A DNA stretch of 64,000 nt, taken from NCBI GenBank assembly GCA_964526565.1, contig CAZGMC010000004.1:28633-92632 (forward strand). The letters run 5' to 3'. A program made the position numbers and the translations under genes. The notes beneath the pieces were generated by a model. It made no database searches and was not told the DNA's origin. It was given only the letters and a program-made list of their open reading frames with translations. This document shows positions 8,360-16,791 of this stretch, one piece after another (position 1 is the first letter of the stretch; every line of letters starts with the position of its first letter). This DNA comes from CAZGMC01 sp964526565. GTDB lineage: Bacteria; Pseudomonadota; Alphaproteobacteria; DSM-16000; Inquilinaceae.

Positions 8360-9481
8360 ATGACAAGTTCTCTTACGCGCGATGACGTCACCCGTCTGCT
8401 GGCGGAACCCTCGGCGCAGGTGCGCGCCACGATCGCCGAAAAGGTGGCCGGCCAGCTCGACGCGACCAGCCTGACCCGCGACGAGCTGCAACTGGCCCAG
8501 GACATCGTTCAGATCATGGCTCGCGACGCCACCACCCTGGTGCGCGAGGCGTTGGCGGCGAACCTGAAATCGTCCAGCAACCTGCCGCGCGACGTGGCGC
8601 TGCACCTGGCCAGGGACATCGACTCGGTCGCCGTGCCGATCCTGGAATGCTCCGAGGTGCTGGCCGACGAGGACCTGATCCGCCTGGTTCGCACGCAGCC
8701 GGAGAGCAAACAGGCAGCCATCGCCCGCCGCACCGCACTGTCGGAGGCAGTGGCCGATGCCCTGGTGCAGACCGACAACCGCACCGTCGTGCGTGCCGTG
8801 GTCGCCAATCACGGCGCGCGCATCGGCGAGGAGACCCTGCACCGCGTGGTAGACCGGTACGGGGCCGACGAAGGCATCCAGGAGCCGCTGGTCCGGCGTG
8901 GCAGCTTGCCAATCACCGTGACCGAGCGGCTCGTCGCCATGGTCTCCGACCGGCTCAAGGACTATCTGGTCACCCACCACGAGATGAGCGCGGACAGTGC
9001 CAGCGAGCTGGTCCTGCGCGCGCGCGAGCGGGCCACCGTCAACATCGTCAGACCGTTCACCGACGAGGACGCGCTGGAGAAGCTGGTGGTCCAGCTCGGT
9101 CGCAACGGCCGTCTGTCGCCCTCGCTGGTGCTGCGGGCGCTGTGCATGGGCGACATGCCGTTCTTCGAGTACGCCATGGCGCAGCTCGCCGGGGTGCCGG
9201 TGGTCAACGCCCGCATCCTGATCCACGACCCCGGCATGCTCGGCATGAAGTCTCTGTACGACCGGGCACGGCTGCCGGCAAAGCTGTTTCCGGCGTTCCG
9301 CACGGCTGCGCAGGTGGCCAGGGACACGGACTTCCGCGGCGCCGACTACGACCGCGAGAGCTACAGCCGCACCATGCTGGAACGGATCCTGACCCAGTGC
9401 GAGGACCTGCGCTGGGACGACGCCGAATACCTGCTGCGCAAGCTGATCGACATCGCCCCGCCGGCCATGAACGCGGCGTAG
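8360..9481 (+). CDS. DUF2336 domain protein
   Basis: 373-residue all-helical protein of the DUF2336 family, frequent in alphaproteobacteria and built of HEAT-like repeats. Repeats are visible as recurring (L/V)xxDEL.L and ARRxALSEAVADALV units over residues 1-230, and a second conserved block (FFEYAMAQLAGVPVVNARIL, DPGMLGMKSLYDRARLP) fills the C-terminal half. No signal peptide or membrane segment. The function of the family is poorly known; a scaffold or signalling role is inferred from the fold only. The ATG at 8360 fits the usual start MTSSLTRDDV; an earlier in-frame start at 8321 is possible. It is convergent with sodC, 29 bases away. Confidence 0.87.
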   Translation: MTSSLTRDDVTRLLAEPSAQVRATIAEKVAGQLDATSLTRDELQLAQDIVQIMARDATTLVREALAANLKSSSNLPRDVALHLARDIDSVAVPILECSEVLADEDLIRLVRTQPESKQAAIARRTALSEAVADALVQTDNRTVVRAVVANHGARIGEETLHRVVDRYGADEGIQEPLVRRGSLPITVTERLVAMVSDRLKDYLVTHHEMSADSASELVLRARERATVNIVRPFTDEDALEKLVVQLGRNGRLSPSLVLRALCMGDMPFFEYAMAQLAGVPVVNARILIHDPGMLGMKSLYDRARLPAKLFPAFRTAAQVARDTDFRGADYDRESYSRTMLERILTQCEDLRWDDAEYLLRKLIDIAPPAMNAA

Positions 9482-9510
9482 CGACTGCCGCGTCGGACGG
9501 CTGCCAGCGG

Positions 9511-10062
9511 CTATTGCTGCGCCGGTTCCTCGATCACTGCGCAGGCGATCCGCGGACCGGAGGCGCCGGCCGGATCGGTCCGGTAGTCGTCGGGGCCCTG
9601 ATGGATGACCATCGCGCTGCCGTCGTCGTCGAAGAGGGAGGTTTCACCCTCGTCCAGCGTGACACGGTCGGTGAAGTGCTCGACCATCAGCCTGCCGTCA
9701 TTGCCGACATGGACGTTGGGCAGGTCGCCGGCGTGCATGCCCTCCGGCGAATGGAAGCCGTGGGCGCGACCTTCCGGATTGAAATGTCCGCCGGCCGAGG
9801 TGAAGTCGGGCGCCGCGCACGCGCCGGTCTCGTGGATGTGGTAGGCATGGATGCCCGCCGGCAGGCCGTCGATCGCGGTGACGATCAGCACGCCGTTGGG
9901 TGTCTGGGTCAGGGTGACCATGCCGATCTCGGCCCCGTCGCCGTTGATGTACGTGCCGGTGGCGGTCTGCGATCCCTGCGCCTGCGCCTGACCGGCACCG
10001 GCACCGGCACCGGCCGCCAGTACGGCACCCATGGCTGCCGCCAGCCCCGCTTTCCAGGCCAT
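9511..10062 (-). CDS. sodC: Superoxide dismutase [Cu-Zn], periplasmic
   Basis: 183-residue enzyme that converts superoxide to hydrogen peroxide and oxygen in the periplasm. A signal peptide of about 28 residues, very rich in Ala/Gly, precedes the mature chain. All metal ligands are visible: the Cu pair in YHIHETGAC, the bridging His in GGHFNP, Zn ligands in GRAHGFH and MHAGD, and the last Cu His in MVIHQGPDDY. The structural disulfide can form between GAC and RIACAV. AAGGAAGG precedes the ATG at 10062. It is divergent from nnrS; both deal with oxidative or nitrosative stress, and the palindrome in the shared gap might serve both. Confidence 0.96.
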   Translation of the reverse strand: MAWKAGLAAAMGAVLAAGAGAGAGQAQAQGSQTATGTYINGDGAEIGMVTLTQTPNGVLIVTAIDGLPAGIHAYHIHETGACAAPDFTSAGGHFNPEGRAHGFHSPEGMHAGDLPNVHVGNDGRLMVEHFTDRVTLDEGETSLFDDDGSAMVIHQGPDDYRTDPAGASGPRIACAVIEEPAQQ

Positions 10063-10305
10063 GATCCGATCCTTCCTTGTTGTTGATCTCAGCATTCGAC
10101 GAACGAACCGCCGGGGCGCTCCCCCGGTTCCGCCGCGCAACGCTCCCTGGCGGTCGCAGCAGGACGATACGGCAAGGCCCCGGCCCGCGGAAGTGTAAGG
10201 TCAACCGACCTTTGTCGAAGGTGCGGCGCCGGCGACGGCGCGCCGCGTCAAGACTGGCCGGTCATTGGGGACAACCCGCGACGGTTCGAATGTTTCGGCC
10301 GCCAC

Positions 10306-10319
10306 TTGACCACGGTCAA
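10306..10319. promoter_or_regulatory. FNR/NnrR-type palindrome upstream of nnrS
   Basis: TTGACCACGGTCAA matches the Crp/FNR-superfamily consensus TTGAY-N4-RTCAA exactly and extends by one more pair on each side (CTTGACCACGGTCAAG). NnrS genes are classically controlled by the nitric-oxide-responsive regulator NnrR/Dnr, which uses this kind of box. It lies 294 bases before the nnrS start and 244 bases before the divergent sodC start, so which gene it serves is open. Confidence 0.6.
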
Positions 10320-10612
10320 GCCTGAGCCGCACCGGCCCGGTACGCTGCGAGCCGCCGGTTTCGCGGCGTTTCCCGGAGCCATGTCCCGGAGCCGTGCTCA
10401 CACCGGCTGACTGCATCCAGAACCCGACGCCGACCCATCCGGACCAGGTGCAAGGAATCGGCATGCCCTGACAGGCCTCCATGAACGGGAAATCACACCC
10501 TTGACCAACACAACGACCCGGTTGTCAAATCAAGGTAGCGATACACCCCTGTTCCGGACGGCGTCGCGTTGGTCTGTCCCCGCGTTCTGGCAAATGATGC
10601 CTAAAGAGGCCG

Positions 10613-11785
10613 ATGCTCGCAATCCTTGAAATGGGCTTTCGCCCCTTCTTTCTCGCCATGGCGCTTTGGGCCATTCTGGCAATGTTGCTGTTCACGCTGG
10701 GCGCACACGGCGACATCGTGATCTCCAGCCACTTCGGCCTCTTTGGTTGGCACGCGCATGAAATGCAGTTCGGGTTCATCGGCGCGGCCGTTGCCGGCTT
10801 CCTGCTGACCGCCGTGCCCAGCTGGACAAGCCGGCCGCCGCTGAGCGGGCCGCCGCTGCTGGCCCTCCTGGCCATCTGGATCGCCGGCCGTGCGGCGATG
10901 TTCTGGGCGGAGCCGCTGGGTGCCGTACTCGTCGCCGTCATTGACAGCGCCTTCTGGCTGGCGCTGGCCGCCGCCGTGCTGGTGCCAATCACAAGAACGC
11001 GAAATTTTCGAAATCTCCCGGTCGTCGGCGCGGTAATGCTGCTCTTTATTGCGGCAGCGGGATCCCATCTTGCGCACTTTGGTATTGTTCCCGATCAGAT
11101 GGCGCTGCGGCTTGGCACTGCGGTTGTCGTCCTTTTGATCGCGCTGATTGGCGGGCGCATCGTGCCGAACTTTACCCGGAACCGGCTTGCTCAGCGGCAG
11201 GCTGAACGACTCCCCGCTGCGTTCGGGTGGTTCGACCGCCTGGTACTGTTCCTCAGCCTGGCGGTTCTGGCGGCATGGGTCGTTGGCCTCCAGCACGCGG
11301 GTCTGGCGTTCGCCTGTCTTGTAATGGGCGCCCTTCACCTCGCCCGGCTGGCGCGCTGGCGCTTGCAAGCCATCTTGAGCGAACCGCTCATCTGGGTATT
11401 GCATCTGGGTTATGGCTGGATCGCCATCGGGTTTTTGATGCTCGGCCTGTCCCTTGCGGGTGTGGTGATTCCGCAGAGTGTCGCCATCCATGCCTGGACC
11501 GCCGGGGCGATGGGCACGATGATTCTGGCCGTCGCCACGCGTGCGACCCTGGGCCATACCGGCCGCGCCCTGACCGCCGGCTGGGGCACCGTCCTCGTTT
11601 TTGTGCTCATCACCCTGGCCGCACTGTCACGCCTGACCGTCGCAATCCTGCCCGGTCAATTTCTGCTTTTGATCGCCATTGCCGGTACGGCCTGGATTGC
11701 TGCCTTTCTGCTTTATTTGGGGCTTTACGGTCCGGCACTCCTTTCGCCGCGCGTAGACCAGGTCATTGCTGACCGCAATCAGTAG
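10613..11785 (+). CDS. nnrS: NnrS family haem-copper membrane protein
   Basis: 390-residue integral membrane protein with about 12 hydrophobic segments, the usual NnrS size. Signature pieces are the start MLAILEMGFRPFFLAMA, GLFGWHAHEMQFGF with its conserved histidines, GRIVPNFTRNRL, and VSIHAWT-type AIHAWTAGAMGTMILAVATRATLGHTGR. NnrS binds haem and copper and protects against nitric oxide stress. The ATG at 10613 is the only good start, since an in-frame stop lies 15 bases upstream. No nor or nir genes are in the window; the palindrome at 10306-10319 fits control by a nitric-oxide-sensing FNR-family regulator. Confidence 0.93.
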   Translation: MLAILEMGFRPFFLAMALWAILAMLLFTLGAHGDIVISSHFGLFGWHAHEMQFGFIGAAVAGFLLTAVPSWTSRPPLSGPPLLALLAIWIAGRAAMFWAEPLGAVLVAVIDSAFWLALAAAVLVPITRTRNFRNLPVVGAVMLLFIAAAGSHLAHFGIVPDQMALRLGTAVVVLLIALIGGRIVPNFTRNRLAQRQAERLPAAFGWFDRLVLFLSLAVLAAWVVGLQHAGLAFACLVMGALHLARLARWRLQAILSEPLIWVLHLGYGWIAIGFLMLGLSLAGVVIPQSVAIHAWTAGAMGTMILAVATRATLGHTGRALTAGWGTVLVFVLITLAALSRLTVAILPGQFLLLIAIAGTAWIAAFLLYLGLYGPALLSPRVDQVIADRNQ

Positions 11786-12658
11786 ACGTGCCAGGCGCAC
11801 GCAGGCGTGCTCGACGATTCGGGGGGTGAGGGCGGTCTTGATGGCATCAAGGGCGCCAACGGTCCGCGTCTGCGGGGCGATCGGGTCGCTGCTGCAGTCC
11901 AGACGGGCGCTCCGCCCTCAATGCACGTCAAGGATCCAGTGGCGACAGGCGGGCCGGCATCGGCCCGCCAGGGCTGCGCTCCACAAGGCACGAAGCGCAC
12001 TGTTGTCCTGAGTCCTGCTTCGATCCGGCCCGACGCAATGATACGCCATGGCATGTCGCCCCAACCCGGAGGTGTGCGTGCCTTCCGCCATTCGAGCCAT
12101 TATCCGCGAGTGGCGAAGGTGCTCATAACGTGAACAGGGATCAGGCAATGCCAATCGGCACAAGGCATTGTCCTGCACGCTCTGCGGTCTCGCCGCGGCT
12201 CTCCGCCAACCCATGCATCCGTGCATGACGATGGTTCACACTTTTGTAGTGAGGTTTTTGCATTTTACAGGCAGAAAGGATTAAACGCGGGTCACCCGAA
12301 AGGGCGAGCGATGAACCTCATGGTAGAGCGTTCGACTGCAAAGCACAAGAATGAGTATCTATTCCGCGTTGCTGTCGGCATGACTCTCTACTTTTCCTAT
12401 GCATCGATCAATGATGTCCGGTCTGGCTCATCGAATGGGACCTCGGTGAGCCCGACTGGACTGTCCTGCTCGCGCTGGCGGCGAGCATCCCCACCACGGC
12501 CTTGGCCGTCTGCGGCGTGCCGTGGGTGCGGGACGGATTCATCCTGGCCGGATTGGCGAGCTTTGCGGCGTTCGTGGCGGTGGCGGTCGCTCTCGACCTC
12601 CGCCCGCGGCGGGCGCCGGATCCGGCACGACGACCAACAATGAAGGGGGAGCACTCTC
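11786..12658. other. 870-bp region without a convincing gene
   Basis: Only short, low-quality open frames occur here. Visible structure is a perfect 9-bp hairpin, GGCGGGCCG-GCAT-CGGCCCGCC, at 11948-11969. A minus-strand stretch ending ACRHWILDVH (stop near 11918) faintly recalls ISAs1-type transposases but is too short to support. Base composition dips around 12230-12420 relative to neighbours. Most of it looks like decayed DNA; the right end is described separately. Confidence 0.35.
12311..12658 (+). pseudogene. Possible frameshifted small membrane protein
   Basis: One frame from the ATG at 12311 gives MNLMVERSTAKHKNEYLFRV and then turns into low-complexity Ser/Arg. After a +2-to-+1 frame change near 12415 the translation becomes membrane-like: two hydrophobic segments, LLALAASIPTTALAV and GFILAGLASFAAFVAVAVAL. 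Without the shift neither half looks like a complete protein. The second frame would run more than 100 bases into the following GNAT gene, which is unusual. It may be a broken gene, a sequencing error or chance. Confidence 0.25.
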
Positions 12659-13294
12659 ATGAACGCAAGAACGCCGACCACGGCGCTGGCCGAGATCGAG
12701 CCGGAAGCACTCTATTCCACGGCCACTCCGGCAGGCAGCGACGGGATCACCGTCAAGGTGGCAGGCAGCATTGAGGAGCTGATGCAGGCCTTCGTGATCC
12801 GCGGCGCCGTGTTCCTGTCGGAGCAGAAGTGCCCCTACGCCGAGGAATTCGACGGCAACGACTTCACCGCCACGCACCTGATCGCCATGGTCGGCGACGA
12901 GCCGGCGGCGACCATGCGGCTGCGCTGGTTCGCTGATTTTGCCAAGCTGGAGCGCGTTGCCGTGCGCCAGGAGTTCCGGACAACCCTGGCGGCGCGCCGG
13001 CTGGTCCGCTTCGGCATCGAGCTGTGCCGGCGCAAGGGCTACCGCACGCTCTATGGCCACGCCCAGCGGCGCCTGGTGCCGTTCTGGCGGCGCTACGGCT
13101 TCCGGCCGATGGACGACGGCGACTTTCATTTTTCCGATCACGAATACGTCGCGATGTGCTGTGCCATGCAGCCCGGCGACGACGTGATCGACCTGAAGTC
13201 CGATCCCCTCGTGCTGTGCCGGCCCGAGGGTGACTGGGACCGACCCGGCGTGCTCGATCATTCGGCCGCGCGGGCGCCGACCAACCCATTGTGA
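12659..13294 (+). CDS. GNAT family N-acetyltransferase
   Basis: 211-residue protein with a GNAT core. Residues 35-160 contain AFVIRGAVFLSEQKCPYAEEF, the beta-strand HLIAMVGDEPAATMRLRWF, the acetyl-CoA-binding strand/helix KLERVAVRQEFRTTLAARRL, and the C-terminal YGHAQRRLVPFWRRYGFRP. The cysteine in SEQKCPYAEEFDGNDF is typical of a GNAT subgroup seen in Rhodospirillales. It presumably acetylates a small molecule or protein; the substrate is unknown. GGGGGAG lies 8 bases before the ATG at 12659. It is followed, 30 and 30 bases apart, by two very small genes with their own ribosome sites, which suggests a three-gene unit. Confidence 0.85.
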   Translation: MNARTPTTALAEIEPEALYSTATPAGSDGITVKVAGSIEELMQAFVIRGAVFLSEQKCPYAEEFDGNDFTATHLIAMVGDEPAATMRLRWFADFAKLERVAVRQEFRTTLAARRLVRFGIELCRRKGYRTLYGHAQRRLVPFWRRYGFRPMDDGDFHFSDHEYVAMCCAMQPGDDVIDLKSDPLVLCRPEGDWDRPGVLDHSAARAPTNPL

Positions 13295-13324
13295 TCCGCA
13301 TCATCTGCTTTAGGGGGAGCACCG

Positions 13325-13504
13325 ATGAGACTGATCAACCAGACCGAGAACGTGCTGTTCCAGTACCTGGACAGCCTGAAGCAGGAGCTGGCCCTGCTGC
13401 ACGCCGAGCGTCACCTGCTCGACGTCGACAGCATCGCCGACGAGATCGAGGACATCGCCAACCGCGCCCTCGACCTGGCCGACGAACTGAGGGGCATCGG
13501 CTGA
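13325..13504 (+). CDS. Small helical protein (59 aa)
   Basis: 59-residue protein starting MRLINQTENVLFQYLDSLKQ and ending ALDLADELRGIG, preceded by AGGGGG eight bases before the ATG. It is acidic, has no Cys and no membrane segment, and its regular leucine spacing predicts one long amphipathic helix or a short coiled coil. The tight spacing after the GNAT gene and before another small gene supports it as real. No family is recognised; it could be a binding partner of the acetyltransferase. Confidence 0.6.
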   Translation: MRLINQTENVLFQYLDSLKQELALLHAERHLLDVDSIADEIEDIANRALDLADELRGIG

Positions 13505-13534
13505 AGCGCAGACCGCTGCCGGCGAGGAGGATGC

Positions 13535-13738
13535 ATGAGCGACCGCAGACGCGAAGAGGAGCAGGCGCTCCGGGAAGAAATCATGGCCATCGCCCACATC
13601 GCGAGCGCCATGCAGGCCGACATCGCCCGGATTCTCGTCAAGCTTTCATTGATCGACCAGGCCTTGTCGAGCATTGCGGATGGACAGGACCTGTCGGCTG
13701 CGCTGGGCGACGTTGCCGCAGGCCGTTTTCTAAATTGA
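13535..13738 (+). CDS. Small helical protein (67 aa)
   Basis: 67-residue protein with a strong GAGGAGG four bases before the ATG. The N-terminal 15 residues are highly charged (SDRRREEEQALREE), followed by an alanine/isoleucine-rich amphipathic helix (IMAIAHIASAMQADIARILVKLSLIDQALSSI). No known family. It may pair with the preceding 59-residue protein, since both are helical and adjacent. Its stop overlaps the 3' end of the convergent LysR gene by 9 bases. Confidence 0.6.
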   Translation: MSDRRREEEQALREEIMAIAHIASAMQADIARILVKLSLIDQALSSIADGQDLSAALGDVAAGRFLN

Positions 13739-14716
13739 AGGAAACACAAAACTTTCGCGGAAATGCGGGCCGTGGCCCGGCCCGAAGATTTCCTTGAGCC
13801 AATCGATCATCAGGCGCACGCGCGTCACCTGGACCAGGTCCGGATGGTAGGCGAGGAACATCGCCGAATGCGTGCGCAAACCGATGTCGAGCGGCACCAG
13901 GTCCGGGTCCACGGTCACCGCATAGGTGGGCAGCAGGCCGATGCCGCCGCCCCATTTGATCATCTGATAATAGGCCGAGCTGACATTCGTCTTGTACGGC
14001 GGGGTCCCCAGCATGGTGGCCTCGCCGAGCAGGCCCATCCAGCCCGACCAGTCGCCCTCGTCGCCCAGATAGGAGTAGTGGTCGAGGATGCGGTGCCGGA
14101 CCAGGTCGCGCGGGCCGGTCGGCACGCCATGGGTCTCGAAATAACGGCGCGAGCCGAACGGCACGAAGTGCAGCGTGCCGACGCGGGCGTGGCGCAGGTC
14201 CAGCTCGTCCGGCGTGCGGAACATGATCGAGATGTCGCACTCCTTGCGGGCCGCATCGGCCGGGCGGATCGAGCAGACCAGGTCGACGTGGATGTCCGGG
14301 TACATGGCCTGGAAGGCCGGCAGCCGCGGCGTGATCCAGTAGGCGCCCAGGCCGTCGGTGATGGACAGGCGCACGTCGCCGGCCGGCGTGCCGCGGTCCG
14401 GCGTGATGCGGCGCTCCAGGGCGATGGCGCTGCGCTCCATGCGCTCGACGTCGGCCAGGATGGCGGCGCCGGTCTCGGTCAGGATGGCGCCGCGTTTCGA
14501 CCGGTCGAACAGCCGGACGCCCAGCTGCTGTTCCAGCAGTTCGACGCGCCGGCCCACCGTCGGCTGGGACACCCGCAGGTTCTCTGCTGCCTTGGTGAAG
14601 CTGCCGGACCGGGCGATCTCCAGGAACAGGCGCAGATCATCCCAGATGGGCATGGACGCGGTCCGGATTTCCTCTGCGGTCAGGAACTTTTCGGGAACCT
14701 CGTTCAGCGCGCCCAT
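13730..14716 (-). CDS. LysR family transcriptional regulator
   Basis: 328-residue DNA-binding regulator. After an unusual 22-residue extension, the winged-helix domain covers residues 25-85 (LFLEIARSGSFTKAAENLRVSQPTVGRRVELLEQQLGVRLFDR), with the recognition helix in SQPTVGRRVE. Residues 110-310 form the periplasmic-binding-type effector domain. A start at Met22 (SMPIWDDLRLF) is also possible and gives a more typical length. LysR proteins often control a divergent neighbour, but upstream here is about 1 kb without a recognised gene, so its target is unknown. The upstream region is AT-rich for this genome. Confidence 0.88.
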   Translation of the reverse strand: MGALNEVPEKFLTAEEIRTASMPIWDDLRLFLEIARSGSFTKAAENLRVSQPTVGRRVELLEQQLGVRLFDRSKRGAILTETGAAILADVERMERSAIALERRITPDRGTPAGDVRLSITDGLGAYWITPRLPAFQAMYPDIHVDLVCSIRPADAARKECDISIMFRTPDELDLRHARVGTLHFVPFGSRRYFETHGVPTGPRDLVRHRILDHYSYLGDEGDWSGWMGLLGEATMLGTPPYKTNVSSAYYQMIKWGGGIGLLPTYAVTVDPDLVPLDIGLRTHSAMFLAYHPDLVQVTRVRLMIDWLKEIFGPGHGPHFRESFVFPSI

Positions 14717-15209
14717 GGTCGTCCCGCTCCGTCATGTTCATTGCCGAAATGCTTGATAGCCACTTTCGGATTCGGCAGCCCACGCGGAGTGGCTAAGACT
14801 ATAATAGTATGATGTCAATCTATACGAGTGGCATCCGAAGAAACCGTGAGCTCGGGACGGCCAGTCTTCACCATCAAATTGTCCGAATACGCGCCATGAT
14901 CTCATAACTGGTTGTGAAGGCGACCGCCGCATGATGCGACTGGCGGCCGTGGCAACCTATCCGGATTTGCTCCAATGGGAAATATAATTTCCTCGTTGTA
15001 TTATTATAGTAGGCCATCAAGTAATTTTCATAAAAACGAGACAAAAGCAACGTATTGCCGGGCGACTCGGGCGTGCTGCCCGCTCCCTGCCCGCTCCCTG
15101 CCCGCTCCCTGCCCGCTCCCTGCCCAGACAACCTGCCCGGACAACCTGCGTCCTTCGTCTGCAGCGCCGCGGGCGGCCGTGGCTGCGATGCCGTCTCAAT
15201 CGTGTGCAG
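14717..15209. other. AT-rich intergenic region upstream of the LysR gene
   Basis: No gene supported. The stretch at about 14790-15060 is clearly richer in A and T than its surroundings and includes the inverted repeat GGAAATATAATTTCC (14978-14992) and several TATAAT-like strings (for example TATTATTATAGT near 14999-15010), so promoters in either direction are possible. Past 15070 it becomes C-rich and repetitive. Confidence 0.35.
15076..15119. repeat. Four tandem 11-bp repeats
   Basis: CTGCCCGCTCC is present four times in a row without change, followed by a partial fifth copy and then two CCTGCCCGGACAA-like units. The unit is not a multiple of three and lies outside any gene. It could be a slipped-strand variable spacer. 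Confidence 0.9.
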
Positions 15210-15253
15210 GAAAAAAATCGGCCACCGCAGGGGGGCGGGGGGCGGTGGCCGAT
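15210..15253 (-). terminator. Strong intrinsic terminator, leftward
   Basis: A perfect 12-bp stem (ATCGGCCACCGC at 15217-15228 with GCGGTGGCCGAT at 15242-15253) with a 13-base loop. Read on the minus strand it is followed by seven T residues, the standard layout of a Rho-independent terminator. The nearest leftward gene, the acrylyl-CoA reductase-like gene, ends 470 bases away and has its own closer terminator-like hairpin, so this one may belong to another transcript. Confidence 0.8.
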
Positions 15254-15475
15254 AATGCAGTCCGGAGCCCCGGCCGAGGATGAGCCGCGACTCCAGTCTT
15301 CTGGGGACTCGACGAAGCGCCACGAGCGCCCCGTCATGGTCAGGGGACCATGAGAATGGAAATTAGTGACGGAAAATGGCGAAAGTATGGTCCGCCGGAT
15401 CGTTGGTGGCGTCGCGGCAACAACGGAAGAAAATTTCTGCCGTTCCGGCCAAGTATCTACCCTGTCGTTTTCAGT
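15210..15475 (-). ncRNA. Candidate small RNA ending at the 15.2-kb terminator
   Basis: A gene-free stretch lies between two leftward terminator-like hairpins, at 15482-15501 and 15210-15253. A transcript starting between them would be about 150-260 nt and end at the stronger hairpin. Internally there is a perfect 8-bp stem, TCATGGTC-AGGG-GACCATGA, at 15334-15353 and a CCAG-TCTT-CTGG hairpin near 15293-15304. No known RNA family was recognised, and no clear promoter is placed. It is a hypothesis based on structure and position only. Confidence 0.3.
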
Positions 15476-15481
15476 ATGGCC

Positions 15482-15501
15482 AAAAACTCCCGCCAGGCGG
15501 G
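15482..15501 (-). terminator. Probable terminator of the acrylyl-CoA reductase-like gene
   Basis: On the minus strand a compact CCCGCC/GGCGGG hairpin (15489-15501) is followed by AG and five T residues. It lies about 220 bases after the leftward gene that ends at 15721. The loop is very tight, so the stem probably opens by one or two pairs. Confidence 0.45.
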
Positions 15502-15720
15502 CAAGGATGATGCCGCAGAAGTAGATCGTCACTCTTCAGAACACGCGGGGTTTGTACAGAACACGGTAGGGCCGTACCTGTACGTGTCTTGTCGCGGACT
15601 GCCGTCGGCGACGCTGCCCGTGCCGGCAGTCCAGGTCTGCCGCACCATCCATCGCAGTCGCCTTTGGCAATATCTTTTCCCGCAACCGTGTTGGCGCCCG
15701 GCGGCCTGCGGCGGACGCGG

Positions 15721-16707
15721 TCAGGCGTTCACGTCGATCACGATCCGGCCGCTGACGCGGCCCTCCAGGATCACGCCGGCGAGCAGCGGCACCTCGTCCA
15801 GGGTTGCCTCGCTGGTCATGACGTCCAGCCTGTCCATGGGCAGGTCGGCGACCAGCCGCTGCCAGGCGACGCGTCGCCGGATCATGGAGCAGTTGTCGGA
15901 GTGGATGCCGAGCAGGTTGACGGCGCGGACGATGAACGGCAGCGTTGTTGTCGGCAGCATCTTGTCGCCCATCAGCCCGACGGTGACGCAGGTGCCGCCG
16001 AAGGTCGTCTCCGCCAGGACGTGGGCCAGCGTCGGGCCGCCGACCGAATCGATGCACGCCGCCCAATGCTCCGGCTCCAGGGGCCGGGCCGGCGGGCGGG
16101 CCAGGACGAGGCGATCGATGGTGTCGACGGCGCCGAGCTCGCGGACATAGTCGCCGCTGGTCGGCTGGCCGATCGAGGCGACGACGCGATAGCCGCGCCG
16201 GGCCAGGATCGCCGTGGCCATGGAACCGACCCCGCCAGGCGTGCCGGTGACCAGCACGTCGCCGCGGTCCGGTGTGACGTCGTGCTGCTCCAGGGCGATC
16301 ACCGCCAGCATGGCGGTCAGCCCCGGTGTGCCGATGGCCATGGCCTGCCGCGTGGTCAGCCCATAGGGCAGCGGCAGCAGCCAGTCGCCGCGCACCCGTG
16401 CCTTCTGGGCAAAGCCGCCCCACTGGTCGAGCCCGACGTGCCAGCCGGTCAGCACCACCCGGTCGCCGGGCTTGAAGCCGGGATGGCGGCTGTCCTCGAC
16501 GGTGCCGGCGAAATCGCAGCCGGGCACGTGCGGATAGGCGCGGGCGCGCCGGCCGACGCCGCCGATGAGCATACCGTCCTGGTGGTTGAGCGTCGTGTAG
16601 TCGACAGCGACAGTGACATCGCCGTCGGGCAGCCGGTCCTCGGCCACGTCCTCGATGACCGACCGCAGCCGGCCCTTGTCCAGATGCACGACCAGCGCCT
16701 TGAACAT
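15721..16707 (-). CDS. acuI: Acrylyl-CoA reductase-like MDR oxidoreductase (AcuI/YhdH type)
   Basis: 328-residue zinc-free medium-chain dehydrogenase. AcuI reduces acryloyl-CoA to propionyl-CoA with NADPH, which fits metabolism of 3-hydroxypropionate or DMSP. Family marks are TTLNHQDGMLIGG near residue 40, PHVPGCDFAGTV near 60, the nucleotide fold VLVTGTPGGVGSMATAILARRGY near 152-174 and LIGHSDNCSM-like LLGIHSDNCSM near 268. The glycine motif reads GTPGGVGS rather than the commoner GATGGVGS. Propionyl-CoA handling could link it to the mutase at 48 kb, but they are far apart. The next upstream gene is the CBS protein, 85 bases away in the same orientation. Confidence 0.85.
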   Translation of the reverse strand: MFKALVVHLDKGRLRSVIEDVAEDRLPDGDVTVAVDYTTLNHQDGMLIGGVGRRARAYPHVPGCDFAGTVEDSRHPGFKPGDRVVLTGWHVGLDQWGGFAQKARVRGDWLLPLPYGLTTRQAMAIGTPGLTAMLAVIALEQHDVTPDRGDVLVTGTPGGVGSMATAILARRGYRVVASIGQPTSGDYVRELGAVDTIDRLVLARPPARPLEPEHWAACIDSVGGPTLAHVLAETTFGGTCVTVGLMGDKMLPTTTLPFIVRAVNLLGIHSDNCSMIRRRVAWQRLVADLPMDRLDVMTSEATLDEVPLLAGVILEGRVSGRIVIDVNA

Positions 16708-16791
16708 GCCCGTCCCCCCCCTGTGGCGGCGCCCAGGGCCGCGCGCGGGCCCCCCTTGCAGCGCTGCCGGATCGTGCCGACCGCCGGCGGG

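Noticed and set aside
11918..12226. Minus-strand frame ending RHWILDVH as an ISAs1 transposase remnant
   Set aside because: The match is only a few residues long, ends at a stop, and no further transposase motifs follow.
15076..15119. Short tandem repeats considered as a CRISPR array
   Set aside because: Units of 11 bases have no spacers between them, and no cas genes are nearby. The same holds for the arrays at 29328, 31955 and 55932.
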